A stretch of 34,228 nucleotides of DNA from an uncultured Acidimicrobiales bacterium (GTDB lineage: Bacteria > Actinomycetota > Acidimicrobiia > Acidimicrobiales > UBA10347). The notes beneath the pieces are model-generated. The model was given only the letters and a program-made list of their open reading frames with translations. It was not told the DNA's origin and made no database searches. The DNA lies in assembly GCA_938015575.1 (NCBI GenBank), contig CALLPT010000171.1, positions 1 to 34,228 on the forward strand. Direction: 5' to 3'. This document shows positions 17,501 to 24,025 of the stretch, piece by piece. How positions within the stretch are numbered: the stretch's first letter is position 1; the number at the start of each line of letters is the position of its first letter. A program made the position numbers and the translations under genes.

Positions 17501-17530
17501 CCTCGCAGCTGGCTAGGAGCGCTCGGGAAG

Positions 17531-17536
17531 TAGCCT
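17531..17536 (+). promoter_or_regulatory. TAGCCT -10-like hexamer, probable leaderless start of mtr
   Basis: TAGCCT ends 7 bases before the GTG at 17544. There is no ribosome-binding site in between. Confidence 0.5.
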
Positions 17537-17543
17537 GCTCGCC

Positions 17544-18893
17544 GTGGAACAGTTTGACCTGATCATTATCGGTGCCGGCTCGGGCAACTCGCTGCTCACC
17601 GAGGACTTCGACGGCTGGAAGGTCGCCATTGTCGAGCGCGACGTGTTCGGCGGCACCTGTCTCAACCGAGGCTGCATCCCGTCAAAGATGTTCATTTATC
17701 CAGCGTCGATCGTCGAGACGGTGCGCACCGCAAATCCGCTCGGTGTCGACGCGACGGTCAACGAGGTCCGCTGGACCGAGATCGTCGACCGAGTCTTCGG
17801 ACGCATCGACCCCATCGCGCAAGGTGGTGAGGAATGGCGGAAGTCACTCGACAACATCACCGTCTTCAACGACGACGCTCGCATCGTCGGCCCCAAGGAA
17901 GTGCGCGTCGGCGATCAAACGATCACCGCCGAAACGATCGTGCTCGCCGCGGGTGCTCGCCCTCGGATTCCCGACATCGACGGCCTTGACGCCGTCGACT
18001 TCCACACGTCGGCCACCGTGATGCGCCTGCGAGAAGTTCCCAAGCGCCTCGCCGTGCTCGGCGGCGGGTTCATCGCATGCGAGCTGGCCCACGTCTTTGG
18101 TTCCGCGGGCGCCGACGTGACGATCATCAACCGAGGCCAGTACCTGCTGCGGGCACAGGATGACGACGTGTCGCAACGCTTCACCGAGGTGTACGGCGAG
18201 CGCTTCAATCTCCGTTGCGGCGAAACACCGACCCGGATCACCCAAGCCAACGGCGAGATCACGATCGAGTTCGCCGAGGGCGAGACCATCGTCGCCGACG
18301 AGTTGTTGGTAGCCACCGGCCGGGTTCCCAATGGCGCCCAGCTCGGGGTCACCGAGACCGGCGTCGAGCTCGACGATGCCGGCTACGTCGTGGTTGACGA
18401 ATATGGCCGGACCGGGGTCGATGGCATCTGGGCGCTGGGCGACATCTCCAACCCGATGCAGCTCAAGCACACGGCCAACGCGGAAACACGCATGGTCGCT
18501 CACAACATCCACCACCCCCAGGATCTGCGAACCACGAACTACAGCGGCGCTCCCTCTGCCGTCTTCGCCTATCCGCAGGTTGCCACCGTCGGCAAGACCG
18601 AGCGTGAGCTCAAAGCCGCAGGTGTGAACTACGTGGCCCACAGCCAGCCGTACGCCTCGACGGCCTATGGCTGGGCGATGGAAGATGACCACGGGTTCTG
18701 CAAGGTCATCTGCGACGCGGACACTCGACTGCTGCTGGGCGCCCACATCATCGGCCACGAGGCATCGATTTTGATTCAGCAGCTCGTGCTCGGGATGCGC
18801 TTCGGGCTGACCGTCGACGAGATGGCGACCGGGCCGCTCTACATCCACCCGGCGCTGTCCGAAGTCGTCGAGCAGGCCCTGCTCGAGCTCTAG
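17544..18893 (+). CDS. mtr: mycothione reductase
   Basis: A 449-residue flavoprotein disulfide reductase that reduces mycothiol disulfide with NADPH, keeping the actinobacterial low-molecular-weight thiol reduced. The order of motifs is standard: FAD-binding GAGSGNS (about 10-16), redox-active FGGTCLNRGCIPSK with C39 and C44, the NAD(P) site VLGGGFIACELAHVFGSAG, the second FAD motif GVDGIWALGDISN, and the dimer-interface HPALSE with catalytic H435 and E440. GSGNS in place of the usual GGGPGG and the preserved HPALSEVVEQALL end favour mycothione reductase over dihydrolipoamide dehydrogenase or mercuric reductase. Mycothiol itself is largely restricted to actinobacteria, so the gene supports the taxonomic call. 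The start is fixed by the upstream TAGCCT. Confidence 0.88.
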   Translation: MEQFDLIIIGAGSGNSLLTEDFDGWKVAIVERDVFGGTCLNRGCIPSKMFIYPASIVETVRTANPLGVDATVNEVRWTEIVDRVFGRIDPIAQGGEEWRKSLDNITVFNDDARIVGPKEVRVGDQTITAETIVLAAGARPRIPDIDGLDAVDFHTSATVMRLREVPKRLAVLGGGFIACELAHVFGSAGADVTIINRGQYLLRAQDDDVSQRFTEVYGERFNLRCGETPTRITQANGEITIEFAEGETIVADELLVATGRVPNGAQLGVTETGVELDDAGYVVVDEYGRTGVDGIWALGDISNPMQLKHTANAETRMVAHNIHHPQDLRTTNYSGAPSAVFAYPQVATVGKTERELKAAGVNYVAHSQPYASTAYGWAMEDDHGFCKVICDADTRLLLGAHIIGHEASILIQQLVLGMRFGLTVDEMATGPLYIHPALSEVVEQALLEL

Positions 18894-18951
18894 GCGGCCC
18901 TTCCCCGGGACCGCTGTCGGATTACTCGCAGGAACGGTGAGCGTTCCCGCG

Positions 18952-18957
18952 TAGCAT
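18952..18957 (+). promoter_or_regulatory. TAGCAT -10-like hexamer, probable leaderless start of aroC
   Basis: TAGCAT ends 7 bases before the GTG at 18965, with no Shine-Dalgarno sequence in the gap. Confidence 0.5.
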
Positions 18958-18964
18958 CGACGCC

Positions 18965-20053
18965 GTGACCAGCACGTTCGGACGCATCTTCCGCGTCACC
19001 ACGTTTGGAGAAAGCCACGGCGGCGGCGTTGGCTGCATCGTCGACGGATGCCCGCCCCGCCTTGCCTTGACCGAGGCCGACATTCAGCCGGACCTCGACC
19101 GGCGCCGCCCTGGCCAGAGCCGATTGGTCACACAGCGTCAAGAGGCTGACGAGGTCGAGATCCTGTCCGGCACGTTCGAGGGCGTGACGCTCGGTTCGCC
19201 GATCTCGATGCTGGTTCGCAACAAAGACGCGCGTCCAGGCGCGTATGACAACATGCGCGACCTGTTCCGTCCGTCCCACGCCGATTTCACGACCGAGGCG
19301 AAGTACGGCCTGCGCAACTGGCAAGGAGGCGGCCGCGCCAGCGCCCGCGAGACGATTGGCCGCGTCGCTGCAGCCGCGATCGCTCGGAAGATCCTTGCTC
19401 AGGTCGCCGGCATCGAGGTCCTGGCGTGGGTCAGCGAAGTCAACGGCATCACCGCCGAGGTCGATCAGAACGAGGTGACCCTGGAACAGGTCGAGGCCGA
19501 TCCGACGCGTTGTCCCGATCCGGTCGCAGCCGCGGCGATCACCGCGGCCATCGACCAAGCCCGACGCGACGGAGACTCGCTCGGTGGCGTCGTCACCTGC
19601 GTCGCTCGCTCGGTTCCTGCCGGGCTCGGCACGCCGGTGTTCGGCAAGATCGACGCCGATCTCGCGGGGGCGCTCATCTCGCTTCCCGCCGCGAAGGGGT
19701 TCGAAATCGGTTCGGGATTCGCCGGCACGACCATGACCGGCACCAGCCACAACGACGCCTTTGAGCCCGGCGACGATCCCGCCAGCCCCACCACGCCCAC
19801 CAACTTTTCCGGCGGTGTACAGGGCGGGATCTCCAACGGAATGACGATCGTGACTCGTACCGCCTTTAAGCCGACCGCCACGATCTCGTCGCCGCAGAAG
19901 ACGGTTGACCGGGACGGCAACGCGGTCGAGCTCGCCGCCAAAGGGCGCCACGATCCGTGTGTGCTTCCTCGAGCGGTGCCGATGGTCGAGGCCATGACCT
20001 TGCTCGTCCTCGTCGACGCATGGCTCTCTCAGCAGACCGTCGACGTCCTCTAA
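18965..20053 (+). CDS. aroC: chorismate synthase
   Basis: A 362-residue enzyme for the last shikimate-pathway step, converting 5-enolpyruvylshikimate 3-phosphate to chorismate with reduced FMN. The family signatures are clear: [12 protein letters not shown] with H18, [11 protein letters not shown], the central [15 protein letters not shown] with H105, [18 protein letters not shown], and near the C-terminus GVQGGISNG followed by [18 protein letters not shown]18 and H105 match the two conserved catalytic histidines. Length is normal. GTG 18965 follows a TAGCAT hexamer. No other shikimate gene is in the window, and the downstream gene has its own promoter-like hexamer 47 bases later. Confidence 0.96.
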   Translation: MTSTFGRIFRVTTFGESHGGGVGCIVDGCPPRLALTEADIQPDLDRRRPGQSRLVTQRQEADEVEILSGTFEGVTLGSPISMLVRNKDARPGAYDNMRDLFRPSHADFTTEAKYGLRNWQGGGRASARETIGRVAAAAIARKILAQVAGIEVLAWVSEVNGITAEVDQNEVTLEQVEADPTRCPDPVAAAAITAAIDQARRDGDSLGGVVTCVARSVPAGLGTPVFGKIDADLAGALISLPAAKGFEIGSGFAGTTMTGTSHNDAFEPGDDPASPTTPTNFSGGVQGGISNGMTIVTRTAFKPTATISSPQKTVDRDGNAVELAAKGRHDPCVLPRAVPMVEAMTLLVLVDAWLSQQTVDVL

Positions 20054-20099
20054 CCCGCCCGTTGTTGCAAGGCGCGGCCACCTGCGCCAGTGCGACGGA

Positions 20100-20105
20100 T
20101 AGGTT
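20100..20105 (+). promoter_or_regulatory. TAGGTT -10-like hexamer for the selenoprotein candidate
   Basis: TAGGTT ends 6 bases before the GTG at 20112, the same arrangement as at aroC and mtr, so the UGA-containing gene appears to be independently transcribed. Confidence 0.5.
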
Positions 20106-20111
20106 GACGCC

Positions 20112-20915
20112 GTGACGACACGCCGTTTCTCTCGCGCTCGGTCAGGCGCGGCGCCGGTGGGCGCATCTGCGCTCGCCTTTGCCATGTTCGCGTCGGCATG
20201 CGCGGGATCCGCGCCCTCGTCGACCGTGTCCAGCGCCGCGGGCGAGCCGTCGAGCGCATCGGCCCAAGCCGAAGCACCAGAGCCGGCTCAGGACCCCCAG
20301 GGCGACACCTCGATCACCGCGCCAGACGAGACCGAGGACTCTGCGGCCGCAACCCCAGCGCCGCCGGCACCGACACCGACGCCGCTTCCGGCCACCGAGC
20401 CCGAAGAAGCCAGCGAAGACCAGGCCACCGAAGACCAGGCCACCGAAGAGTCGAGTGCAGACGAACCTGCGGCGGAGGAAACCAGCGCCCAAGAACCCGC
20501 CCCGGCGGCCACGGTCGCACTCCCGCCCGTCGACGTCGTCAACCTGGTCAGCGGCGAGACCTCGAACCTTGCCTCGCTTGCGAATCCGGGCGTGACGCTT
20601 GTGTGGTTCTGGGCACCGCATTGACCGACCTGCGTCTCCGAGAGCCCCTCGGTTGTGCAGTTGGCACAAGACTTCCCCGAAGTAAACGTTGTCGGCATCG
20701 GCGCCCAAGATGATCTGCGCCAAGCCAACGACTTCGTGACCCGGACCGGCACCGGTAACGGCGACATCACGATGGTCTGGGACCCGAGCTTCGAGTCGTG
20801 GCGAGCCTTCGGCATCCGGTCCCAGCCGTATTGGCTGTTGTTCGGGCGCGACGGCGAGTTGCTGTACTCCCAGCCCGGCTCGATCGATTTCGACGCCGTC
20901 CAGGGCGCGCTCTAG
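20112..20915 (+). CDS. candidate selenoprotein: thioredoxin-fold lipoprotein with UxxC motif (MPT53/DsbE-like)
   Basis: Reading through one in-frame TGA (20622-20624) gives a 267-residue protein. Residues 1-30 are a lipoprotein-type signal ending in FASAC (C30). An acidic, Pro/Ala/Thr-rich linker follows to about residue 148. The thioredoxin fold starts at VVNLVSGETSNLASL, then VTLVWFWAPH-U-PTC with the UGA as residue 171 and the resolving C174. The fold continues as FPEVNVVGIGAQDDLRQANDFV, an MVWDPSFESWRAFGI segment, and SQPYWLLFGRDGELL with the cis-Pro loop. Mycobacterial MPT53/DsbE has WFWAPWCPTC at the same place, so the UGA replaces exactly the reactive Cys. A SECIS-like hairpin starts next to the UGA. 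Likely role: extracytoplasmic thiol-disulfide chemistry. The alternative, a nonsense mutation or base error (TGC or TGT to TGA), is not excluded from sequence alone. No selenocysteine-machinery gene is in the window. Confidence 0.8.
20622..20664 (+). promoter_or_regulatory. UGA (Sec) codon and putative bacterial SECIS hairpin
   Basis: TGA at 20622-20624 is followed at once by a long hairpin inside the coding sequence. CCGA (20625-20628) pairs with TTGG (20661-20664), C20629 is bulged, CTGC (20630-20633) pairs with GCAG (20657-20660), G34/T35 form two G-T pairs with G55/T56, C36-T37 faces T53-T54, and CCGAG (20638-20642) pairs with CTCGG (20648-20652). The apical loop is AGCCC (20643-20647), beginning 18 bases after the UGA, with a G as its second base. 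Bacterial SECIS elements are expected to have a loop about 16-37 bases from the UGA with a G near the start of the loop. The fold was done by eye. Confidence 0.7.
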
Positions 20916-20944
20916 CGACGCACCGAGGTCAGGCGAGCGCTAGA
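20911..20944. repeat. inverted repeat spanning two convergent stop codons
   Basis: TCTAGCG (20911-20917) and CGCTAGA (20938-20944) are perfect inverted arms 20 bases apart and include the TAG stops of the selenoprotein candidate and of the convergent MerR gene. It might slow transcription in both directions, but it lacks T-runs and could be a by-product of similar stop contexts. Confidence 0.3.
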
Positions 20945-21458
20945 CGCCGTTCGCGGCCGGGGCGATCGACTCGTCGAGCGTGGTGATCTCGACCTCGGGA
21001 TAGAGCTCGACGATCTTGGCATCGACCTCGTTCTTGACCCCGGCGAGTGGCAAGACGTTGAGCACGCCCTGGCCTTCGCGAAGCAGGTCGATGATCTGCT
21101 CACCGTTGCGCACCAGGACCGAACCTTTGCCGCTGATGACCAGGTTGACCTCGGTGGGGTCCTGGGCCAGCTCATCGCGCAGGTAGTCAAAGGCAGATCG
21201 CACCGACTCGAGCTTGATGCCCGCATCGAGGAGGTTCTTGACGGCGCGGAGCTCCAACAGGTTCTTGTAGGAGTAGGCCCGGCGGCTACCGCTGCCCTGG
21301 GCCCGAAACGCCGGGCGCACCAAGTCGGTGCGGGCCCAGTAGTCGAGCTGGCGATAGGTGATCCCGACAATCTCTGCGGTGCGCTTGGCGGGGAAGCCCT
21401 CGGTAGCGGGACCGTCGAGGATCGACAGCTGTTCGTTCAAGGTTGGTTGATCAGTCAT
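20940..21458 (-). CDS. MerR-family regulator, Rv1830/McdR-like
   Basis: A 172-residue regulator with an N-terminal MerR helix-turn-helix: FPAKRTAEIVGITYRQLDYW, then RPAFRAQGSGSRRAYSYKNLLELRAVKNLLDAG. The C-terminal half (VNLVISGKGSVLVRNGEQIIDLL) is a small alpha/beta domain without a metal-binding cysteine cluster, so it is not a metal sensor. Position as the last gene of the gcvH - garA - ftsR - DUF151 - merR series matches Rv1830 of M. tuberculosis, whose mycobacterial relative McdR affects cell division. ATG 21458 follows an unusually long gene-free stretch (239 bases) carrying several palindromes that could be its operators. It ends 24 bases from the convergent selenoprotein candidate. 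Confidence 0.85.
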   Translation of the reverse strand: MTDQPTLNEQLSILDGPATEGFPAKRTAEIVGITYRQLDYWARTDLVRPAFRAQGSGSRRAYSYKNLLELRAVKNLLDAGIKLESVRSAFDYLRDELAQDPTEVNLVISGKGSVLVRNGEQIIDLLREGQGVLNVLPLAGVKNEVDAKIVELYPEVEITTLDESIAPAANGV

Positions 21459-21509
21459 GACGCTTCATTCGTAATGGGGAAACCTGGCGATCTCGGACAA
21501 CACGTGGTC

Positions 21510-21523
21510 GAACGAGCTCGTTC
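21510..21523. repeat. 14-bp perfect palindrome
   Basis: GAACGAG (21510-21516) directly abuts its reverse complement CTCGTTC (21517-21523). It lies 52 bases upstream of the merR start codon and 4 bases from the next palindrome. It is an operator candidate. Confidence 0.6.
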
Positions 21524-21527
21524 TGAG

Positions 21528-21547
21528 CATCAGATCGGGATCTGATG
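21528..21547. repeat. 20-bp palindrome (9-bp arms, 2-bp centre)
   Basis: CATCAGATC (21528-21536) and GATCTGATG (21539-21547) flank GG. Perfect 9-bp arms in an AT-richer sequence stand out in this GC-rich window. It is about 70 bases upstream of the merR gene, so either a protein-binding dyad or the stem of a leader hairpin. Confidence 0.65.
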
Positions 21548-21621
21548 AGGTTGCTGCTGGGGTGGTGGGTCTCGACCAACACGAGGCCCTGACGAAGCAA
21601 AGCACAGGTGCGAAATTACGG

Positions 21622-21636
21622 CCGTGTCGTACACGG
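21622..21636. repeat. 15-bp dyad overlapping a -10-like element
   Basis: CCGTGT (21622-21627) and ACACGG (21631-21636) flank CGT. The right arm overlaps the minus-strand TACCGT hexamer proposed as the merR -10, a position suited to autoregulation. Confidence 0.5.
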
Positions 21637-21662
21637 TAGAGCCGTTGGCCCGCCACCGTCAA
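21633..21662 (-). promoter_or_regulatory. possible merR promoter: TTGACG - 18 bp - TACCGT
   Basis: On the minus strand TTGACG (21662-21657) and TACCGT (21638-21633) are separated by 18 bp. This is one of few sites here with both a -35-like and a -10-like hexamer. It would start transcription about 165 bases before the merR ATG. Confidence 0.4.
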
Positions 21663-21697
21663 GGTTCTCGCTGATCGGCTTGCGCGAAGCCGGCGAG

Positions 21698-22210
21698 CTA
21701 CTCCCCGCCGAAATCCTCTGGCTTCACGCTGTCGATGAACTCGCGAAACTCGTCGAGGACTTCTTCGGCCCGCTCTTCGTCTTCTTCTTCGTCGTCGATC
21801 TCGTCGGGTTCGGGCTGGAACCCGGCGGCCTCGAGCACATGTGGCTCCGCGTAGACCAGCGCCTCGGTGCGGGCCGCAATCGCCAATGCATCGGATGGAC
21901 GACACGACACAATCTGGGCACCATTGGGCCCGCTCAGGTGCATCTCGGCAAAGAAGGTCTTGTCACGAAGGTCGGTCACCACGATCTTGTCGAGGGTCAC
22001 ACCGAGCACCATGAGCAGATCACGCACCAGGTCATGGGTCATCGGGCGCGGCGTCTCGACCTCTTCGAGCGCCAGCGCGATCGCGGTCGCCTCGGCCTGG
22101 CCAATGAAGATCGGCAGCATGCGCCCGTCATCGTTGGTTTCCTGCAGCAGGACGATGGGCGTGTTGCTGGGCATCTCGACTCGGACACCAACGAGCTTCA
22201 TGGCGATCAC
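21698..22210 (-). CDS. DUF151 bifunctional nuclease family protein
   Basis: A 170-residue protein of the DUF151 (bifunctional nuclease) family. The conserved core is MKLVGVRVEMPSNTPIVLL, then RMLPIFIGQAEATAIALAL, PRPMTHDLVRDLL, and the hallmark SCRPSDALAIAARTEALVYAEPHVLE. The C-terminal 45 residues are strongly acidic (DEIDDEEEDEERAEEVLDEF), as often seen in actinobacterial members. Nuclease activity was shown for a plant member; the bacterial role is unsettled. I take GTG 22210 as the start because TAGTGT ends exactly 6 bases before it; ATG 22201 is the alternative and would lose only three residues. M. tuberculosis Rv1829 is the positional equivalent. Confidence 0.88.
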   Translation of the reverse strand: MIAMKLVGVRVEMPSNTPIVLLQETNDDGRMLPIFIGQAEATAIALALEEVETPRPMTHDLVRDLLMVLGVTLDKIVVTDLRDKTFFAEMHLSGPNGAQIVSCRPSDALAIAARTEALVYAEPHVLEAAGFQPEPDEIDDEEEDEERAEEVLDEFREFIDSVKPEDFGGE

Positions 22211-22216
22211 AAGGCC

Positions 22217-22222
22217 ACACTA
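22217..22222 (-). promoter_or_regulatory. TAGTGT -10-like hexamer, probable leaderless start of the DUF151 gene
   Basis: On the minus strand TAGTGT ends 6 bases before the GTG at 22210, which favours that codon over the in-frame ATG at 22201. Confidence 0.5.
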
Positions 22223-22307
22223 CCGCCCACAAAGGGCTCGTGGCGGGCCGAACGGTGCCCGCCCTGCACAGCCCGCGCTCGCCAGACCGGGGCGACGAGC
22301 GGATCGG

Positions 22308-23117
22308 CTAGTCGCCGGAGTAGCCCAGGGATTCGCGCAGGACCTTGACGATGATCGCCTCGCGGATCGCGTTGCCCTTGTCCACCAGCTCGTCGGCGAC
22401 CTCGCGAGCCCGGGTGGTTGCGTCGGGCGTGCTCTGGCGAGTGATCGGCATGATGATCTGCTCGAGCATGCCGGCTTCGCGCTCGGCGGCCACCCGCCAC
22501 GCTTTGAGATGACGCGCCTCGATGCCGTGAGCCAAGAACGCCTGGGTTGCTTTGGCGACGTGAAGCTCGCCACGCTCGTAGCGAGGTCCTTCGTCGGTTT
22601 CCACCGGCTCGACAAGCCCGAACTTGACGAGGTCGGCGAGTTGGGCTGCGGACAGCCCAGCCATACGGGCAAGGTCTTCGGGCGTCAGCCGGTCCGTTTC
22701 GGGGCCCGGCGCTCGGAAGCGAGACGAGGGCGTGCGTGCCGGCAGCTCTGGCTTCGGCACCTGATCGCCTTCGTCGACTTCGGTCGTCAGTTCGCCCGAG
22801 TCCAAGCGTTCCTTGATGACGCGCAGCGGCAGAAAGTGGTCGCGCTGCATCGTGAGCACCCAACGCAGGCGCCCGATATCGCTCGGGCTGTATCGGCGAT
22901 ATCCCGAGTCGGCCCGATGCGGGTGCACGAGTCCCCTCGATTCGAGGAAACGGATCTTTGAGACCGTGATGTCGGGAAAGGCGTCTTCGAGTTGCTCGAT
23001 AACGCTCGAGATCGGCACCATCGCGAGCATGTCCGCGGCGGACTGCGGGATCGATGCGTTGTCGGACTCGTCGCTGGGCTTGGACGATTCGGCTGGGTTC
23101 GGTGGCAGGTTGGTCAT
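22308..23117 (-). CDS. ftsR: MerR-family regulator, FtsR/Rv1828-like
   Basis: A 269-residue regulator. After a Ser/Pro-rich N-terminus (1-35), residues about 40-115 form the MerR DNA-binding domain: PISSVIEQLEDAFPDITVSKIRFLE broken across the helix-turn-helix, then HRADSGYRRYSPSDIGRLRWVL. The C-terminal part has a second helix-turn-helix-like stretch (RLTPEDLARMAGLSAAQLADL) and a helical end. This layout and its place between garA and DUF151 match Rv1828 and the corynebacterial FtsR, an activator of ftsZ. ATG 23117 overlaps the garA stop as ATGA, so a longer frame reading back into garA and gcvH is rejected. Whether it controls ftsZ here is inference from position and family. Confidence 0.87.
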   Translation of the reverse strand: MTNLPPNPAESSKPSDESDNASIPQSAADMLAMVPISSVIEQLEDAFPDITVSKIRFLESRGLVHPHRADSGYRRYSPSDIGRLRWVLTMQRDHFLPLRVIKERLDSGELTTEVDEGDQVPKPELPARTPSSRFRAPGPETDRLTPEDLARMAGLSAAQLADLVKFGLVEPVETDEGPRYERGELHVAKATQAFLAHGIEARHLKAWRVAAEREAGMLEQIIMPITRQSTPDATTRAREVADELVDKGNAIREAIIVKVLRESLGYSGD

Positions 23118-23572
23118 GCGTCTTCGGTCAGGAATACCAGTTTGAACTTGCCGACCTGGACCTCGTCGCCCGACCGAAGCCCGGTCGACTCGATACGGGA
23201 TCGGTTGAGATACGTGCCGTTGAGCGAACCGACGTCGGCGATCACGATCTGGTCGCCGTCGCGTTGGACCTCTGCATGGCGCCGAGAGACCGTGACGTCG
23301 TCGAGGAAGATGTCGCTTTCGGGGTGGCGCCCGATCGTCGTGACTGCACCATCGAGGGCGTAGCGGGTACCGGCCTTGTGGCCGCGCTTGACCACGAACG
23401 ACGCGCCACCTTGGGTCGATCCCGCGGCCGCGGACCCGTCGGAGAGGTCCACGATCTGGATCTCGGTCGTTTCTTCTTCGAGCGATCGATGCAGGTCGAA
23501 ACCGCACGACGAGCAGTAGTTCGCCGACTCATGGTTTGGGTGCGTACACCGGGCACAGACCAGCTCAGGCAT
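23114..23572 (-). CDS. garA: GarA/OdhI-like FHA protein with N-terminal zinc ribbon
   Basis: A 152-residue protein. Residues 6-23 hold C6-x2-C9 and C20-x2-C23, a zinc-ribbon pair. An acidic linker with EETTEIQ (33-38) follows, resembling the ETT phosphoacceptor motif of GarA/OdhI, where PknB/PknG-type kinases phosphorylate threonine. The FHA domain (about 58-148) has GRHPESDI (from 81), SRRH (96-99) and SLNGTYLN (116-123), the phosphothreonine-binding residues. GarA regulates 2-oxoglutarate metabolism by binding its own phosphorylated tail or target enzymes. The zinc ribbon is an addition compared with the mycobacterial protein as I know it. The start ATG shares one base with the gcvH stop (TGATG), and its stop overlaps ftsR. 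Confidence 0.85.
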   Translation of the reverse strand: MPELVCARCTHPNHESANYCSSCGFDLHRSLEEETTEIQIVDLSDGSAAAGSTQGGASFVVKRGHKAGTRYALDGAVTTIGRHPESDIFLDDVTVSRRHAEVQRDGDQIVIADVGSLNGTYLNRSRIESTGLRSGDEVQVGKFKLVFLTEDA

Positions 23573-23958
23573 CAGGCGTCGACTCCGATCAGGGCACGAT
23601 AGGCGGCACCATCGAGTAAGCCGTCGACATCGCCGCGCTGTTCGACCTTGACTCGACAGAGCCAGCCCTGTCCGTACGGGTCCGTGTTCAGGATCGTCGG
23701 CTCGGCCGCCAATGCGGTGTTCAGCTCGACGACGGTGGCGGTCACGGGCATGTAGAGATCGGTCATGGCCTTGAATGCCTCGACTTCGCCCAATTCTCCT
23801 CCCGCAGCCACCCGAACGCCCGACTCGGCCAGCTGCACCATCGTGACTTCGCCCAAGGCATCTTGGGCGTAGTCGGTGAGCCCGACTCGGTACAGGTCGC
23901 CGTCGACCTGTAGCCACTGGTGGTCTTCGGAGTACCACCGGTCGTCGGGCACGGGCAT
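23572..23958 (-). CDS. gcvH: glycine cleavage system H protein
   Basis: A 128-residue lipoyl carrier shuttling the aminomethyl group between glycine cleavage enzymes. WYSEDHQWLQVDGDLYRVGLTDYAQ, here interrupted only for length, is the typical N-terminus; the lipoylated lysine is K63 in EAFKAMTDLYMPV, and NTDPYGQGWLCRVK is the usual C-terminal block. ATG 23958 is supported by TACTGT ending 8 bases upstream; the open frame extends to 24069 with non-conserved residues. The P, T and L components are not in the window. gcvH heading the garA - ftsR cluster is the mycobacterial order (Rv1826-Rv1828). The first base of its stop region is shared with the garA start. Confidence 0.93.
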   Translation of the reverse strand: MPVPDDRWYSEDHQWLQVDGDLYRVGLTDYAQDALGEVTMVQLAESGVRVAAGGELGEVEAFKAMTDLYMPVTATVVELNTALAAEPTILNTDPYGQGWLCRVKVEQRGDVDGLLDGAAYRALIGVDA

Positions 23959-23966
23959 GGTTCGGC

Positions 23967-23972
23967 ACAGTA
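23967..23972 (-). promoter_or_regulatory. TACTGT -10-like hexamer for the gcvH - garA - ftsR operon
   Basis: On the minus strand TACTGT ends 8 bases before the gcvH ATG. Because gcvH, garA and ftsR overlap at their ends, this would drive all three. Confidence 0.5.
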
Positions 23973-24025
23973 GCCCATCTCGGGGAGGCGTGAAACCTCT
24001 CCCCTGCCGGAAGGACTCGTCTTGG

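Larger units (their letters stand above)
21459..21697 (-). other. gene-free leader region upstream of the merR gene with three dyads
   Basis: This 239-base stretch between the DUF151 stop and the merR start has no supported gene; short frames crossing it look like shadows. It holds three inverted repeats, listed separately, and a promoter-like pair. If the promoter at 21633-21662 is used, the merR mRNA would carry a leader of about 165 bases able to form two hairpins, unlike the leaderless-looking genes elsewhere in the window. Confidence 0.5.

Noticed and set aside
17544-18893. Dihydrolipoamide dehydrogenase or mercuric reductase
   Set aside because: The GSGNS nucleotide-binding start and overall wording fit mycothione reductase; no mer genes or 2-oxoacid dehydrogenase genes are adjacent.
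20622-20624. TGA as a simple nonsense mutation making a pseudogene
   Set aside because: Not preferred, though not excluded: the codon hits exactly the reactive Cys position, the frame stays intact on both sides with no other lesion, and a SECIS-like hairpin follows.
23118-23507. N-terminal extension of the FtsR-like regulator
   Set aside because: The region is coding for the FHA protein in another frame, and the extension is Arg-rich and non-conserved; ATG 23117 overlaps the FHA stop as expected in an operon.
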